Shown here piece by piece: positions 9,281 to 17,981 of a DNA stretch of 64,000 bases (within the stretch, counting starts at the first letter, position 1; each line of letters opens with the position of its first letter). The notes under the pieces are model-generated. The model saw only the letters and a list, made by a program, of their open reading frames with translations. It ran no database searches and was not told where the DNA came from. The position numbers and the translations under genes are program-made. Source of the DNA: Shewanella seohaensis (lineage in GTDB: Bacteria > Pseudomonadota > Gammaproteobacteria > Enterobacterales > Shewanellaceae); contig NZ_CP104900.1 in assembly GCF_025449215.1 (NCBI RefSeq), forward strand, positions 248,001 through 312,000, given 5' to 3'.

Positions 9281-9296
9281 TGGCACTGTCCTTGCG
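9281..9296 (+). promoter_or_regulatory. Sigma-54 (-24/-12) promoter of exaC
   Basis: TGGCAC-N5-TTGCG with the invariant GG and GC dinucleotides separated by exactly ten bases, an almost perfect RpoN consensus. It lies about 185 bp upstream of the exaC start, with the AcoR-type activator gene divergent to it. The remainder of the 9112-9479 intergenic region shows only the inverted repeat at 9144. Confidence 0.8.
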
Positions 9297-9479
9297 ATGT
9301 CTGTTTATACGCAGTACTCAGGTGTTGCGTAAGAGAACACCAACTTAATCAATAGCTTTGTCAGTCAATTCGATTGGCAAGGGATAAAAATAACAACAGT
9401 GCTAAAACCTATTTCAACAAGACCCTTTGCTGAGACGCTGCACATTTAGCGTATTCGGCAGTCACAGAAGGAAAACACT

Positions 9480-11000
9480 ATGATCTATGCTCAACCTGGA
9501 ACCGCTGGTGCCATCATTAACTTTAAAGAAAAATACGCCAACTTTATCGGTGGTAAATGGGTCGCCCCAGTCAACGGCGAATACTTCGATAATCGCTCCC
9601 CCGTCAATGGTCAAAACTTCTGTAAAATTCCCCGCTCTGACTACCGCGATATCGAACTGGCGCTCGATGCCGCCCACGCCGCTAAGGACGCTTGGGGAAA
9701 AACCTCGGTCACCGAGCGTGCGAATTTACTGCTGCGTATCGCCGATCGCGTTGAGCAAAATCTCGAATACTTAGCCGTTGCCGAAACCTGGGAAAACGGC
9801 AAAGCGGTGCGCGAAACTCTCAATGCCGACTTGCCTCTGTTTGTCGACCACTTCCGTTACTTTGCCGGCTGTATTCGAGCACAGGAAGGTAGCGCCGCGG
9901 ACATCGATGGCAATACCGTCAGCTACCACTTCCCAGAGCCATTGGGTGTCGTCGGGCAAATCATTCCATGGAACTTCCCGCTGTTGATGGCAGCATGGAA
10001 AATCGCCCCCGCGCTCGCCGCAGGCAACTGCGTGGTACTCAAACCCGCCGAGCAAACGCCGGTATCTATCCTTGTACTACTCGAACTGATTGAAGATCTG
10101 CTGCCGCCCGGCATCCTCAACGTCGTCAACGGTTTTGGCGCCGAAGCGGGCCAAGCCCTCGCCACCAGCAAACGCATCGCTAAACTGGCCTTTACCGGCT
10201 CCACCGAAGTCGGTTACCACATCTTAAAATGTGCTGCCGAATCACTGATCCCATCGACAGTCGAACTCGGCGGTAAATCGCCTAACCTGTATTTCGCCGA
10301 TGTGATGGACCACGAAGACGAGTATTTAGATAAGGCCGTCGAAGGCATGTTGCTGGCCTTCTTCAACCAAGGCGAAGTCTGTACTTGCCCATCAAGGGTG
10401 CTGATCCAAGAGTCAATTTACGATCGCTTTATCGAAAAAGTGCTCGCCCGTGCGCAAACCATCAAGCAAGGCAACCCGCTGGATACCGCCACCCAAGTAG
10501 GCGCACAGGCCTCCCAAGAACAGTTCGATAAGATTTTAAGCTATCTCGCGATTGGTAAAGATGAAGGCGCGCAGGTGCTCTTAGGCGGCTCACTCTGCCA
10601 ACTTGAAGGCGAGCAAAGCAAAGGCTATTACATCAGCCCAACGATCATGAAAGGCCATAATAAGATGCGGATTTTCCAAGAGGAAATCTTCGGTCCGGTT
10701 ATTTCGGTCACCACCTTCAAGGATGAAGCCGAAGCCTTAGCAATTGCCAACGATACCGAATACGGCCTTGGTGCTGGTGTATGGACTCGGGACATGAACC
10801 GCGCCCAGCGTCTAGGTCGAGGCATTCAAGCGGGTCGCGTTTGGATTAACTGCTACCACGCCTATCCTGCCCATGCGGCCTTTGGCGGATATAAGAAGTC
10901 AGGCATCGGCCGTGAAACCCACAAGATGATGCTCAATCACTATCAAAACACCAAAAACCTATTGGTGAGTTACGATATCAATCCGCTCGGGTTCTTCTAA
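9480..11000 (+). CDS. exaC: NAD-dependent aldehyde dehydrogenase (ExaC/AcoD type)
   Basis: A cytoplasmic enzyme oxidising acetaldehyde or related aldehydes to acids. Its 506 residues match the ExaC/AldB group, including the typical [11 protein letters not shown] start. The nucleotide-binding motif FTGSTEVG, the general-base Glu in VELGGKSPN and the catalytic Cys301 in NQGEVCTCP are all present, with the conserved [10 protein letters not shown] later. AGGAAAA precedes the ATG. It is preceded by a sigma-54 promoter and a divergent AcoR-family activator, which suggests induction by an aldehyde, alcohol or acetoin-like effector. The exact substrate is not decided by sequence. Confidence 0.93.
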   Translation: MIYAQPGTAGAIINFKEKYANFIGGKWVAPVNGEYFDNRSPVNGQNFCKIPRSDYRDIELALDAAHAAKDAWGKTSVTERANLLLRIADRVEQNLEYLAVAETWENGKAVRETLNADLPLFVDHFRYFAGCIRAQEGSAADIDGNTVSYHFPEPLGVVGQIIPWNFPLLMAAWKIAPALAAGNCVVLKPAEQTPVSILVLLELIEDLLPPGILNVVNGFGAEAGQALATSKRIAKLAFTGSTEVGYHILKCAAESLIPSTVELGGKSPNLYFADVMDHEDEYLDKAVEGMLLAFFNQGEVCTCPSRVLIQESIYDRFIEKVLARAQTIKQGNPLDTATQVGAQASQEQFDKILSYLAIGKDEGAQVLLGGSLCQLEGEQSKGYYISPTIMKGHNKMRIFQEEIFGPVISVTTFKDEAEALAIANDTEYGLGAGVWTRDMNRAQRLGRGIQAGRVWINCYHAYPAHAAFGGYKKSGIGRETHKMMLNHYQNTKNLLVSYDINPLGFF

Positions 11001-11027
11001 CCGAGCTGAAACCTTGCCTTGGTAACA

Positions 11028-11050
11028 AGAAAGGGCCATTGGCCCTTTCT
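11028..11050. terminator. Bidirectional terminator between exaC and the SDR gene
   Basis: Perfect 10-bp inverted repeat AGAAAGGGCC / GGCCCTTTCT with a 3-base loop, followed by CTATTTTT, between convergent genes. Confidence 0.85.
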
Positions 11051-11069
11051 CTATTTTTAGCGCGTTGAA

Positions 11070-11831
11070 CTATAAGAACATACCGCCAGATGCCTCGATA
11101 CGTTGCGCGTTTATCCACGTCGCAGCGGGTGACAACAAGACACTGATTGCACCGCCAATATCCTCGGGTAATCCCACCCGCCCCAACGCCGTTTGCTGCG
11201 CTAAAAACTCATTCATCTGTCGGTTATCCCGGACGGCACCACCACCAAAGTCCGTTTCGATTGCACCGGGAGCCAGCACATTAACGCGAATACCGCGTGG
11301 ACCAAGCTCCTTCGCCCAATACTTGGTCATGGTTTCGACCGCGCCTTTCATAGTGGCGTAGGCACCAAATCCCGGAACAGCAAAGCGCGTTAACCCCGTA
11401 GAGACATTGATAATACTGCCATTATCGGCAAGCAGAGGCAGCAACGCCTGAGTTAAGAAGAAAGGCCCTTTGACATGAATATTCATCAAAGTATCGAACT
11501 GCTCCATACTGGTTTCAGCCATGGGCACATGAATACCAATCCCTGCATTATTAACTAGATAGTTAAAACTATCCCGTTGCCAAGTCTGTTCGAGTGCGGT
11601 TTTAACGCGTTGAGAAAAATCACTAAAGGACTTGCTATCACCCACATCTAACGGTAACGCGACAGCCTTGCGTCCGTGCCATTCAATTTCCGCAACCACC
11701 TCGGCGGCCGCAGCGGCATTACTTTGGTAAGTTAGAATAATATCAACACCTTGTGCGGCTAAGGTCAGGGCCGCATTTTTACCTAAGCCACGACTTGCAC
11801 CTGTGATCAGCGCGATGGGAGTTGTGTTCAT
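11070..11831 (-). CDS. Short-chain dehydrogenase/reductase (SDR family oxidoreductase)
   Basis: A 253-residue classical SDR. It has the cofactor motif TGASRGLG near the N-terminus, the NNAG motif, and the active-site Tyr and Lys in FGAYATMKGA. The C-terminal region has GLPEDIGGAISVLLS and a final GGMFL typical of FabG-like members. The substrate is unknown. It is divergent from a LysR-type regulator 137 bp away, the classic arrangement in which the regulator controls the neighbouring enzyme. Confidence 0.9.
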   Translation of the reverse strand: MNTTPIALITGASRGLGKNAALTLAAQGVDIILTYQSNAAAAAEVVAEIEWHGRKAVALPLDVGDSKSFSDFSQRVKTALEQTWQRDSFNYLVNNAGIGIHVPMAETSMEQFDTLMNIHVKGPFFLTQALLPLLADNGSIINVSTGLTRFAVPGFGAYATMKGAVETMTKYWAKELGPRGIRVNVLAPGAIETDFGGGAVRDNRQMNEFLAQQTALGRVGLPEDIGGAISVLLSPAATWINAQRIEASGGMFL

Positions 11832-11859
11832 TGTGTATCCTCTTCATTCATCTATGTTA

Positions 11860-11876
11860 ATGCTGCCGCACAGCAT
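11860..11876. promoter_or_regulatory. Inverted repeat, candidate LysR-type operator
   Basis: ATGCTG-CCGCA-CAGCAT, a perfect 6-bp dyad with a 5-base spacer in the intergenic region between the SDR and LysR genes. Its position and interrupted-dyad form suit a LysR-type operator; the function is inference. Confidence 0.4.
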
Positions 11877-11968
11877 GGCGATTCCACTGCACACAGCTTA
11901 TTACTTGCACTATGAGGGATAAACACACTATAAATGGCAAGACTGTTAGCTATTAGAGAACAATTGCA

Positions 11969-12886
11969 ATGCAAGATAGACTACAAGCCATGCAAATTTT
12001 TATGCGGGTGGCTGAATTAGAGAGTTTTACTCAAGCCAGTATCAGCCTAGGTCTGTCGAAAACCCATGTATCGAATGTCGTAGCCCAGTTCGAAACCGCG
12101 TTAGGCGCACGTTTACTTCAACGTACCACTCGCACAGTACGCCTCACTCAAGATGGTATAAGCTGTTATGAGCGCTGCAAAAACTTGCTCACCGACTATC
12201 AAGAATTAGAAAGCCTTTTCCAGCTGCAGGCGGCGCAAGTTTCGGGTCGCTTAAGAGTCGATATGTCCACGGGGATTGCACGAAACTTAGTGCTTCCCCA
12301 TCTTCCTGACTTTATTGAGCAATATCCCCAAATTGAGTTGGAGCTAAGCAGTACCGACCGCAAGGTCGATATCGTCGCCGAAGGTTTTGACTGCGTGATC
12401 CGCGTTGGCAGCGTGCAGCAAGAAGGCGTTATCGCTAAGAAGATTGGCCACTTTAAGATGCTGAACTGCGTTAGCCCAAGCTATATCGAAAAATACGGTA
12501 AACCATCGAATATAGAAGAGCTTAGCCAAGGGCATAAGCTTATTCATTACGTAGGCCAATTAGGCGGCAGCGATTCAGGATTTGAGTATCTAAGCCAAGA
12601 TAATCACGAACTCTGCGCCCTAGCCTTACCTAAGCTAATCACAGTCAATAATGCCGATGCCTACAGCGCGGCCTGTCTGGCGGGTTTAGGGATTATTCAA
12701 GCGCCGAATATTGGGGTGGCAAAATATCTCCAAACTGGCGAACTGATAGAGATCTTGCCAGATTACCCAGCGCCCTCAATGCCAGTGAGCTTGCTCTATC
12801 CCCATAGACGCCATCTTTCAAAGCGTCTTCAGGTATTTATGGCTTGGTTGACCGAGTTACTAACGCCTTTTTTAGTATCACGTTAA
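11969..12886 (+). CDS. LysR family transcriptional regulator
   Basis: A 305-residue LTTR. The N-terminal winged helix-turn-helix is MQIFMRVAELESFTQASISLGLSKTHVSNVVAQFE, where SKTHVS replaces the more usual SQPAVS. An effector-binding domain of the type-2 periplasmic-binding fold follows, with the CrgA/AaeR-like LRVDMSTGIARNLVLPHLPDF. It is divergent from the SDR gene and probably regulates it and itself. Its stop codon overlaps the end of the convergent gene at 12883-13370 by three bases. Confidence 0.92.
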   Translation: MQDRLQAMQIFMRVAELESFTQASISLGLSKTHVSNVVAQFETALGARLLQRTTRTVRLTQDGISCYERCKNLLTDYQELESLFQLQAAQVSGRLRVDMSTGIARNLVLPHLPDFIEQYPQIELELSSTDRKVDIVAEGFDCVIRVGSVQQEGVIAKKIGHFKMLNCVSPSYIEKYGKPSNIEELSQGHKLIHYVGQLGGSDSGFEYLSQDNHELCALALPKLITVNNADAYSAACLAGLGIIQAPNIGVAKYLQTGELIEILPDYPAPSMPVSLLYPHRRHLSKRLQVFMAWLTELLTPFLVSR

Positions 12887-13370
12887 CGGTCAGTCTCGAT
12901 ATTCGCTAACCGCTGCGACAGTTCTGCCATCGAGCTTGCCGTGCGGGGATCGCACTCAGGATTGGCTACTGGGCTAAATTCAAGACGCGGCCCCCGAACC
13001 GACCTAAACGGCTTGGCAGAACATGCAAATCCCAAACTAACTGATCGTAGTAATGCAGCCGCAGGCCATTATCCGCAACAGGCCAATGGGCATAGAGTAA
13101 AAACGAATGATAACTCTGCGAGAAGGAGCGACTCGCCACTAATTTAAAATTTGTATCGAGCAGGCTGCACTCGGTCGATTCTTCAAAGGGACAATCGTAG
13201 GAGGTCAACAGTAAATAGCCTTGGGTGCCACAGGGTAAAGTGCAGCGGTACTGGGCCTCAAGCTGCCTTCCCGCAATCTTGGCCCCAGTAGCTTGCTGAT
13301 TGAAATACAAAGGCTGAGTGAGCGCCTCAGTATCGGACACTCGCAGTGTGAAGGCTGTTATCGGCTGCAT
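12883..13370 (-). CDS. Hypothetical protein, frame broken near its 3' end as read
   Basis: An unrecognised protein, 134 residues as read. Adding one base in the C run at 12991-12995 moves the end into a frame that continues PRLEFSPVANPECDP and MAELSQRLANIETD to a stop overlapping the LysR gene, about 162 residues in total. The open, protein-like continuation supports the longer form. It has no signal peptide or membrane span; a Cys pair (YRCTLPCGTQG) and several aromatic residues are notable. It lies 28 bases downstream of the VanZ-like gene on the same strand, so the two are probably cotranscribed. Confidence 0.6.
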
Positions 13371-13398
13371 GCGGTATCCTTCCTTTGCCCTGAAATAG

Positions 13399-13821
13399 CT
13401 AATTTCGCTTCCAATACAAGCCCATCAATATCAGGTATCCCACAAAATACGCCAGCAAGTCGAGTGGGTCGAAATGGCTACCAATCACGATTCGCGCCAA
13501 ACGATTTCCGCCCAACCCCAGCTTGTCCACTAAGCCCCAATACTGGCCAAATTCGATACCGAAGGCAAACAGCAGCACAGCCAGCGCCAACCATGGTGTG
13601 TGCCAAAACTGATTGATTGACTCCCCTTTTGCATTCACCACGGGCACTAGCGTGCGCGCCATACAAAACAACAGGATCACCACTAACACGTCACCGACAA
13701 AACCGCGAATAAACCCCGAAGGCACAAAACGCGCGATCAACACTTCGATGATAAACAGCAGCACCGCATAAATTAAAAAAGATTTTCGATCGGGCTGACG
13801 ACTAAAAAGATGGACTGGCAT
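13399..13821 (-). CDS. VanZ-like integral membrane protein
   Basis: 140 residues with four predicted hydrophobic segments (about 15-34, 38-57, 75-92 and 118-136). The C-terminal pattern DPLDLLAYFVGYLILMGLYWK and a central FGIEFGQYWG segment resemble the VanZ-like/DUF2809 group of small membrane proteins. Function is unknown in this context; family members only sometimes relate to glycopeptide resistance, so no resistance is inferred. It is the first gene of a two-gene minus-strand unit with the unknown protein downstream. Confidence 0.7.
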   Translation of the reverse strand: MPVHLFSRQPDRKSFLIYAVLLFIIEVLIARFVPSGFIRGFVGDVLVVILLFCMARTLVPVVNAKGESINQFWHTPWLALAVLLFAFGIEFGQYWGLVDKLGLGGNRLARIVIGSHFDPLDLLAYFVGYLILMGLYWKRN

Positions 13822-14028
13822 AAACAGGTTGCTCCCTTACCTCTCGAAGATGAAGCGGCAAAATCTAGCTTAATACCAATACCTTAACAAGCTTAGTTCG
13901 ATGGATTTATCTCCTATTTACCCATTTCACTCACCAGAACAGCAGGCAAGTTCGCTCCACAAAATTTAAGCGCCGTTTAAGTTTGGCTTTAGTAGCCTGC
14001 AAGCACACCACCTTAGTAGCAACAGATC

Positions 14029-14624
14029 ATGTCCTCAAATATGCAGCAAAACATCAAAGTCTGGGATCCCTTGATCCGTATCTTCCACTGGTCATTGGTG
14101 GGCTTTTTACCTTAGCCTACCTCACCGAAGGTGAAGACGAATGGATGAACATCCACAGTTACGCTGGCTACAGCATCTTAACCCTGCTGGTATTTCGCCT
14201 GTTATGGGGCGTGATTGGTACTCACCATGCGCGTTTTATCAACTTTGTTACCCGTCCGAGCATAGCATGGGCTTACCTGAAGAAACTCTTCACTGGCAAG
14301 GCTAAAGATTACATCGGCCACAATCCGGCAGGCGCGCTGATGATAGTCGCCCTGATCCTCAGCATAGGGTTCACGGGTTTCTCCGGCATGGCGCTTTATG
14401 CCACCGATGGCCAAGGTCCACTCGCCACAAGCTTTTTCGCCTCTTGGCCCGAGGGCGCACTGAAAGAAGCGCATGAGTTTTTTGCCAACTTCAGCCTGTT
14501 TCTTATCGTCACCCATGTCGGCGGCGTGATCGTCAGCAGCCTGCTGCATAAGGAAAACCTCGTCAAAGCCATGCTGACAGGTAAAAAGCAGCGCCCGCTG
14601 ATCCAACAAGATGAACATCAATAA
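14029..14624 (+). CDS. Cytochrome b561-type membrane protein, frame broken near 5' end as read
   Basis: A membrane diheme cytochrome b expected to pass quinol electrons to periplasmic c-type cytochromes. From the ATG at 14029 the frame reads MSSNMQQNIKVWDPLIRIFHW, which carries the first heme His of the family (VWDxxxRxFHW). It breaks at a five-T run (14104-14108); one more T joins it to FFTLAYLTEGEDEW and the rest, giving 198 residues. The TTG-initiated alternative frame from 13983 lacks the heme-ligating motif and is not the real N-terminus. Later His residues (INSYAG region HSYAGY, EAHEFFAN, VTHVGG) fit a four-helix b561 fold. It is the first gene of the cytochrome b-shp-dhc cluster. Confidence 0.85.
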
Positions 14625-14657
14625 CCGTCACAATCCGACCATTCAAAGGAGTTAGAG

Positions 14658-15092
14658 ATGAACAACAACCTGAATAAAAGCCTGATGGGACTGGCACTCA
14701 CTGTGGTACTACTCAGCAGTGTTAATGCCAATGCCGCCAATTCCAAGGTCGCCAGCTTGCCACTCAGCGCCGAGCGAATTGGCTTACAACTACAACAATA
14801 TCAGGCACAAGGTGCAGGCCCCTTTAGCGCCACGGCAGGACAAGCACTGTGGCTACAGCAGAGTGAAGATCGCAGCTGTGCCAGCTGCCACACCGCCAAA
14901 GTGACAGACCCGGGTATGCATCAAAACACCCGAAAGCCCATCGAGGCCATGGCGCCGTCACTCACCAGTAACCGTTTAACCGATGCGGCCAAGATTGAGA
15001 AATGGTTTACCCGCAACTGTAACTGGACCTTTAAACGCGAGTGCACGCCTCAAGAAAAAGGTGACGTACTGCTGTGGCTGAGTTTGCAATAA
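14658..15092 (+). CDS. shp: Oxygen/NO-binding cytochrome c SHP (DUF1924 family)
   Basis: A periplasmic monoheme cytochrome of the sphaeroides heme protein type, 144 residues with a signal peptide ending near ANA (residue 27). The heme site is C74-A-S-C77-H78. The C-terminal signature RNCNWTFKRECTPQEKGDVLLWL carries two Cys (121 and 129) that could form a disulfide, and Asn122. In characterised SHP an Asn is the unusual sixth heme ligand, displaced by oxygen or NO. AAAGGAGTT precedes the ATG. It sits between the cytochrome b and the diheme cytochrome c gene, the known SHP/DHC grouping. Confidence 0.88.
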   Translation: MNNNLNKSLMGLALTVVLLSSVNANAANSKVASLPLSAERIGLQLQQYQAQGAGPFSATAGQALWLQQSEDRSCASCHTAKVTDPGMHQNTRKPIEAMAPSLTSNRLTDAAKIEKWFTRNCNWTFKRECTPQEKGDVLLWLSLQ

Positions 15093-15139
15093 CGGCGTTA
15101 TTCACACCCATTTTAATCAGTAAAACTTAAGGAAATACC

Positions 15140-15703
15140 ATGACTAAACAAGCCCATCCCCTAAGCTGGATTGCCGGAACCACACTCACCGTCCTCGCCC
15201 TTGCGATAGGCGCCGTAGGCCTTAGCTTAACCTTTACTGGCACAGGTTATGCCCACGATGGCTTCGAACATAATCAAGCCATCCCACAAAATGCGGAATA
15301 TTCAACAGAATGCGGCAGCTGCCATATGGCGTATCCCGCAAATTTACTGCCCGCCGAAAAGTGGCAGGCAATTACCAGCAACCTAAGCAACCACTTTGGT
15401 GATGATGCCAGTCTGTCGCCTGAAGCAACGGCTAGAATTGAGCAATATCTCGTTCAACATGCTGCGCAAAATGGTAAGGTGATGAAAAATAGCAAACCTT
15501 TGATTGACGGCATGGGGCCGCAGAAAATTACCGAGCAGGCATTTTTTATCCGTAAGCACGATGAGATCCCAAGACGCATGGTGCAAGATAACCCCAAAGT
15601 CGGCTCATTCAGCCAATGCAGCAATTGCCATAACCTCGCAGAGAAGGGCATATTCGATGAAGATACCGTTAATATTCCTGGCTTTGGCCGCTGGGATGAT
15701 TAA
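15140..15703 (+). CDS. Diheme cytochrome c (DHC type)
   Basis: A 187-residue diheme cytochrome with an N-terminal hydrophobic segment (residues 9-38) that acts as signal peptide or anchor. It has two heme-binding sites, C58-G-S-C61-H62 and C160-S-N-C163-H164. The CGSCHMAYPxxLLP context is characteristic of the dihaem cytochrome c family that partners SHP. It probably relays electrons between the membrane cytochrome b and SHP; this is established for the family and inferred here. The last 47 bases overlap the start of the PepSY gene in another frame. Confidence 0.88.
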   Translation: MTKQAHPLSWIAGTTLTVLALAIGAVGLSLTFTGTGYAHDGFEHNQAIPQNAEYSTECGSCHMAYPANLLPAEKWQAITSNLSNHFGDDASLSPEATARIEQYLVQHAAQNGKVMKNSKPLIDGMGPQKITEQAFFIRKHDEIPRRMVQDNPKVGSFSQCSNCHNLAEKGIFDEDTVNIPGFGRWDD

Positions 15704-15962
15704 CAGCCCAAGCTGTCTAGCCCATGATGAAGACCTCTCCAACAAAGTGGTCGAATGGGTGAAGGAGGGCAAAGTATTACCCTTCGACACCATCATGCAA
15801 CGCTATGAGTCGCGCCTTAAGGGGCGCTTGCTCGACCTCGAAGTTGAACAAAAACACGGACGCATCATCTATGAACTCGAAATCCTGCGCGACGATGGCG
15901 TGGTCTATGAGATTAAGATCGATGCCAAAACGGGTGAATGGCTTAAGGAAAAGGTCGACTGA
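15657..15962 (+). CDS. Small exported PepSY-domain protein
   Basis: A 101-residue periplasmic protein. The start chosen is the ATG at 15657 inside the diheme cytochrome gene, because it gives a good signal peptide (MKIPLIFLALAAGMINSPSCLA) ahead of HDEDLSN. A shorter start at 15696 would destroy the signal. The body has one PepSY repeat, ending YEIKIDAKTGEWLKEKVD. Its stop overlaps the regulator start (TGATG), so translation is probably coupled. PepSY proteins next to two-component systems may modulate signal input; that is inference here. Confidence 0.8.
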   Translation: MKIPLIFLALAAGMINSPSCLAHDEDLSNKVVEWVKEGKVLPFDTIMQRYESRLKGRLLDLEVEQKHGRIIYELEILRDDGVVYEIKIDAKTGEWLKEKVD

Positions 15963-16624
15963 TGCGCTTACTCCTAATTGAAGATGATACTGACTTAGTG
16001 GCTCGCCTCATCCCCGCCCTTAACAAGGCGGGCTACACGGTTGAACATGCCAATAACGGCATCGATGGCGCTTTTCTTGGCGAGGAAGAAGCCTTCGAGG
16101 CGGTGATCCTCGATTTAGGCTTGCCCGGAAAGCCGGGCTTAAGCGTACTGAGCCAATGGCGCCAAAAGGGCCTGTTGATGCCAGTGTTAATTCTTACGGC
16201 TCGCGATGCTTGGCACGAACGCGTCGATGGCCTCAAGGCTGGCGCCGATGATTATCTCGGTAAACCTTTCCATGTTGAGGAGCTGCTCGCCAGATTAGAA
16301 GCGCTGATCCGCCGCCACTTTGGCCGCGCCGATAATCTGCTGCAACATGCGGGCGTCTCCCTCGATGTGGATAAACAAGCGGTGACCAATGCCGAAGGGG
16401 ACGTTATCGAGCTGACTAAGATTGAGTATCGCCTGCTGCATTATTTAATGGCCAACCCGACTAAGATTGTCTCCAAATCCGAGTTGAGTGAGCGCATTTA
16501 CGAAGAGGAACAAATCAAAGACAGCAATGTGATTGAAGTGTACGTCAACCGACTTCGCCAACGCCTAGGTAAAGACTATATCGAGACGCGGCGCGGCCAA
16601 GGTTATCGACTCAAGGATGTATAA
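15962..16624 (+). CDS. Response regulator, OmpR/QseB/PhoP-like
   Basis: A 220-residue DNA-binding regulator. The receiver has LIEDD, phospho-acceptor Asp51 in ILDLGLPG and Lys in YLGKPF; the C-terminal winged helix ends IETRRGQGYRL. It is translationally coupled to the PepSY gene upstream and followed by its kinase after two bases. Its place at the end of the cytochrome b-SHP-DHC cluster suggests that it controls those genes or responds to the same redox signal. Confidence 0.9.
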   Translation: MRLLLIEDDTDLVARLIPALNKAGYTVEHANNGIDGAFLGEEEAFEAVILDLGLPGKPGLSVLSQWRQKGLLMPVLILTARDAWHERVDGLKAGADDYLGKPFHVEELLARLEALIRRHFGRADNLLQHAGVSLDVDKQAVTNAEGDVIELTKIEYRLLHYLMANPTKIVSKSELSERIYEEEQIKDSNVIEVYVNRLRQRLGKDYIETRRGQGYRLKDV

Positions 16625-16626
16625 GC

Positions 16627-17943
16627 GTGTATTCACTCAAAGCCTACCTCACCCGCAATCTGCTTATCACCCTCACCTGCGCTATGGCGCTATTGTTGTA
16701 TTTGCTATTTCAAGGCATTCAAATCTTAACCCAAGACTTTGTAGCCTCGCGCCTGCAACACGATGCCGATAGTCTGATCTCCGCCCTCGAACCGCAAGCC
16801 GATGGCACTTGGGCACTGAGTGCCGACAGGCTTCCCAATGTGTATCACAGGGTCAATTCGGGCCACTACTTTGCGATTAAAATCGATGAGCAACAACTCC
16901 GCTCTCGATCGCTTTTCGATCATAACGTCACCCTGCCAACACTAAAGGTTGGTGAACAACAACTCGCAACTCAATATGTTGGCCACCATCATTGGCTGAT
17001 GCTCAGTCAGGCAATCGCCAAGAATGAGCAAACCATTATCCTCTGGGTGACGGAAGACATTAGCTCACTCGAGCAAACCCAATTACGCTTTTTAGGCTTT
17101 GCCGCGGTAGTGGTACTGCTGACCATTATGATCCTGCTATTTGCCCAGCACCTGTTGCTCAAACGGGGCTTTAAACCGCTAGAGCAAATGCCAGATGCCA
17201 TCAGGCAACTGCGGCTCCAAGGACAAGAAATCGATACCCAGCACACGCCAACAGAGATTAGCCCTTTGATTGAGGAAATCGAACGCCTCATGAATCAACT
17301 CGGGCAGAGGGTACAACGTTCACGCAATGCCTTGGGTAATCTTGCCCACGAAATGAAACGTCCACTGCAAGGGCTACAATCCTACCTCGATAGCCTAGCG
17401 CCAGAGCAAAGACGCGAAGGCAGTAAGGTGCTCGCGGATCTGCACCATATTATTGAGCGAGAGCTTAAGCGCACTAAAATCGTCGGGCTTTCAACGCCAG
17501 GGCGTTTTACCGTGCTCAATGACGATCTGCCGCCACTCATCCAAGTGATGCAGCGCATCTATCCAGAGCGTCAAATTGATTATCAGTTTGATAAAGCACT
17601 GATCCTGCCCTTCGACCGGGACGACTTACTGGAACTGCTTGGCAATCTACTCGACAACGCCTGCAAGCATGCGCGTCAACAGATAAAGCTTTGTATTAAG
17701 CAGACTCATGCCAGCAAACGGGCGTATCAAATAGAGGTCAGCGACGATGGCGAAGGCGTATCCGATAGCGATTTAGCTGTGATTACGGAGCGAGGGATTC
17801 GGCTCGATGAGAGCATTCAAGGCCATGGCTTAGGCCTGTCGATTTGCAAAGATATTGTCGAGAGTTATCAGGGGGAACTTAGCTTTACACATTCAGAACT
17901 TGGCGGGCTAAAGGTTAGCGTGCTATTACCTCAGCCGCATTAA
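16627..17943 (+). CDS. Sensor histidine kinase, QseC/PhoQ-like
   Basis: 438 residues from a GTG start two bases after the regulator stop. Two membrane helices (about 11-33 and 156-177) flank a periplasmic domain of about 120 residues. The H-box is NLAHEMKRPLQ with His241, where Met-Lys replaces the usual Leu-Arg, resembling the PhoQ/HPK3c group. The HATPase has NLLDNACKHA, DDGEGV and GHGLGLSICK. It pairs with the adjacent regulator. The signal is unknown; the neighbouring PepSY and heme proteins are candidate inputs. Confidence 0.9.
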   Translation: MYSLKAYLTRNLLITLTCAMALLLYLLFQGIQILTQDFVASRLQHDADSLISALEPQADGTWALSADRLPNVYHRVNSGHYFAIKIDEQQLRSRSLFDHNVTLPTLKVGEQQLATQYVGHHHWLMLSQAIAKNEQTIILWVTEDISSLEQTQLRFLGFAAVVVLLTIMILLFAQHLLLKRGFKPLEQMPDAIRQLRLQGQEIDTQHTPTEISPLIEEIERLMNQLGQRVQRSRNALGNLAHEMKRPLQGLQSYLDSLAPEQRREGSKVLADLHHIIERELKRTKIVGLSTPGRFTVLNDDLPPLIQVMQRIYPERQIDYQFDKALILPFDRDDLLELLGNLLDNACKHARQQIKLCIKQTHASKRAYQIEVSDDGEGVSDSDLAVITERGIRLDESIQGHGLGLSICKDIVESYQGELSFTHSELGGLKVSVLLPQPH

Positions 17944-17981
17944 ACGCACAGCAAAGCAAATGCTCCGCTGTGCGATGAACA

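Noticed and set aside
13399..13821. VanZ-like protein as glycopeptide resistance gene
   Set aside because: Only the general membrane fold matches; no other van genes are present and the organism is Gram-negative.
13983..14028. TTG start for the cytochrome b gene
   Set aside because: The extra residues are not protein-like for the family, and the heme-ligating motif is in the other frame from ATG 14029.
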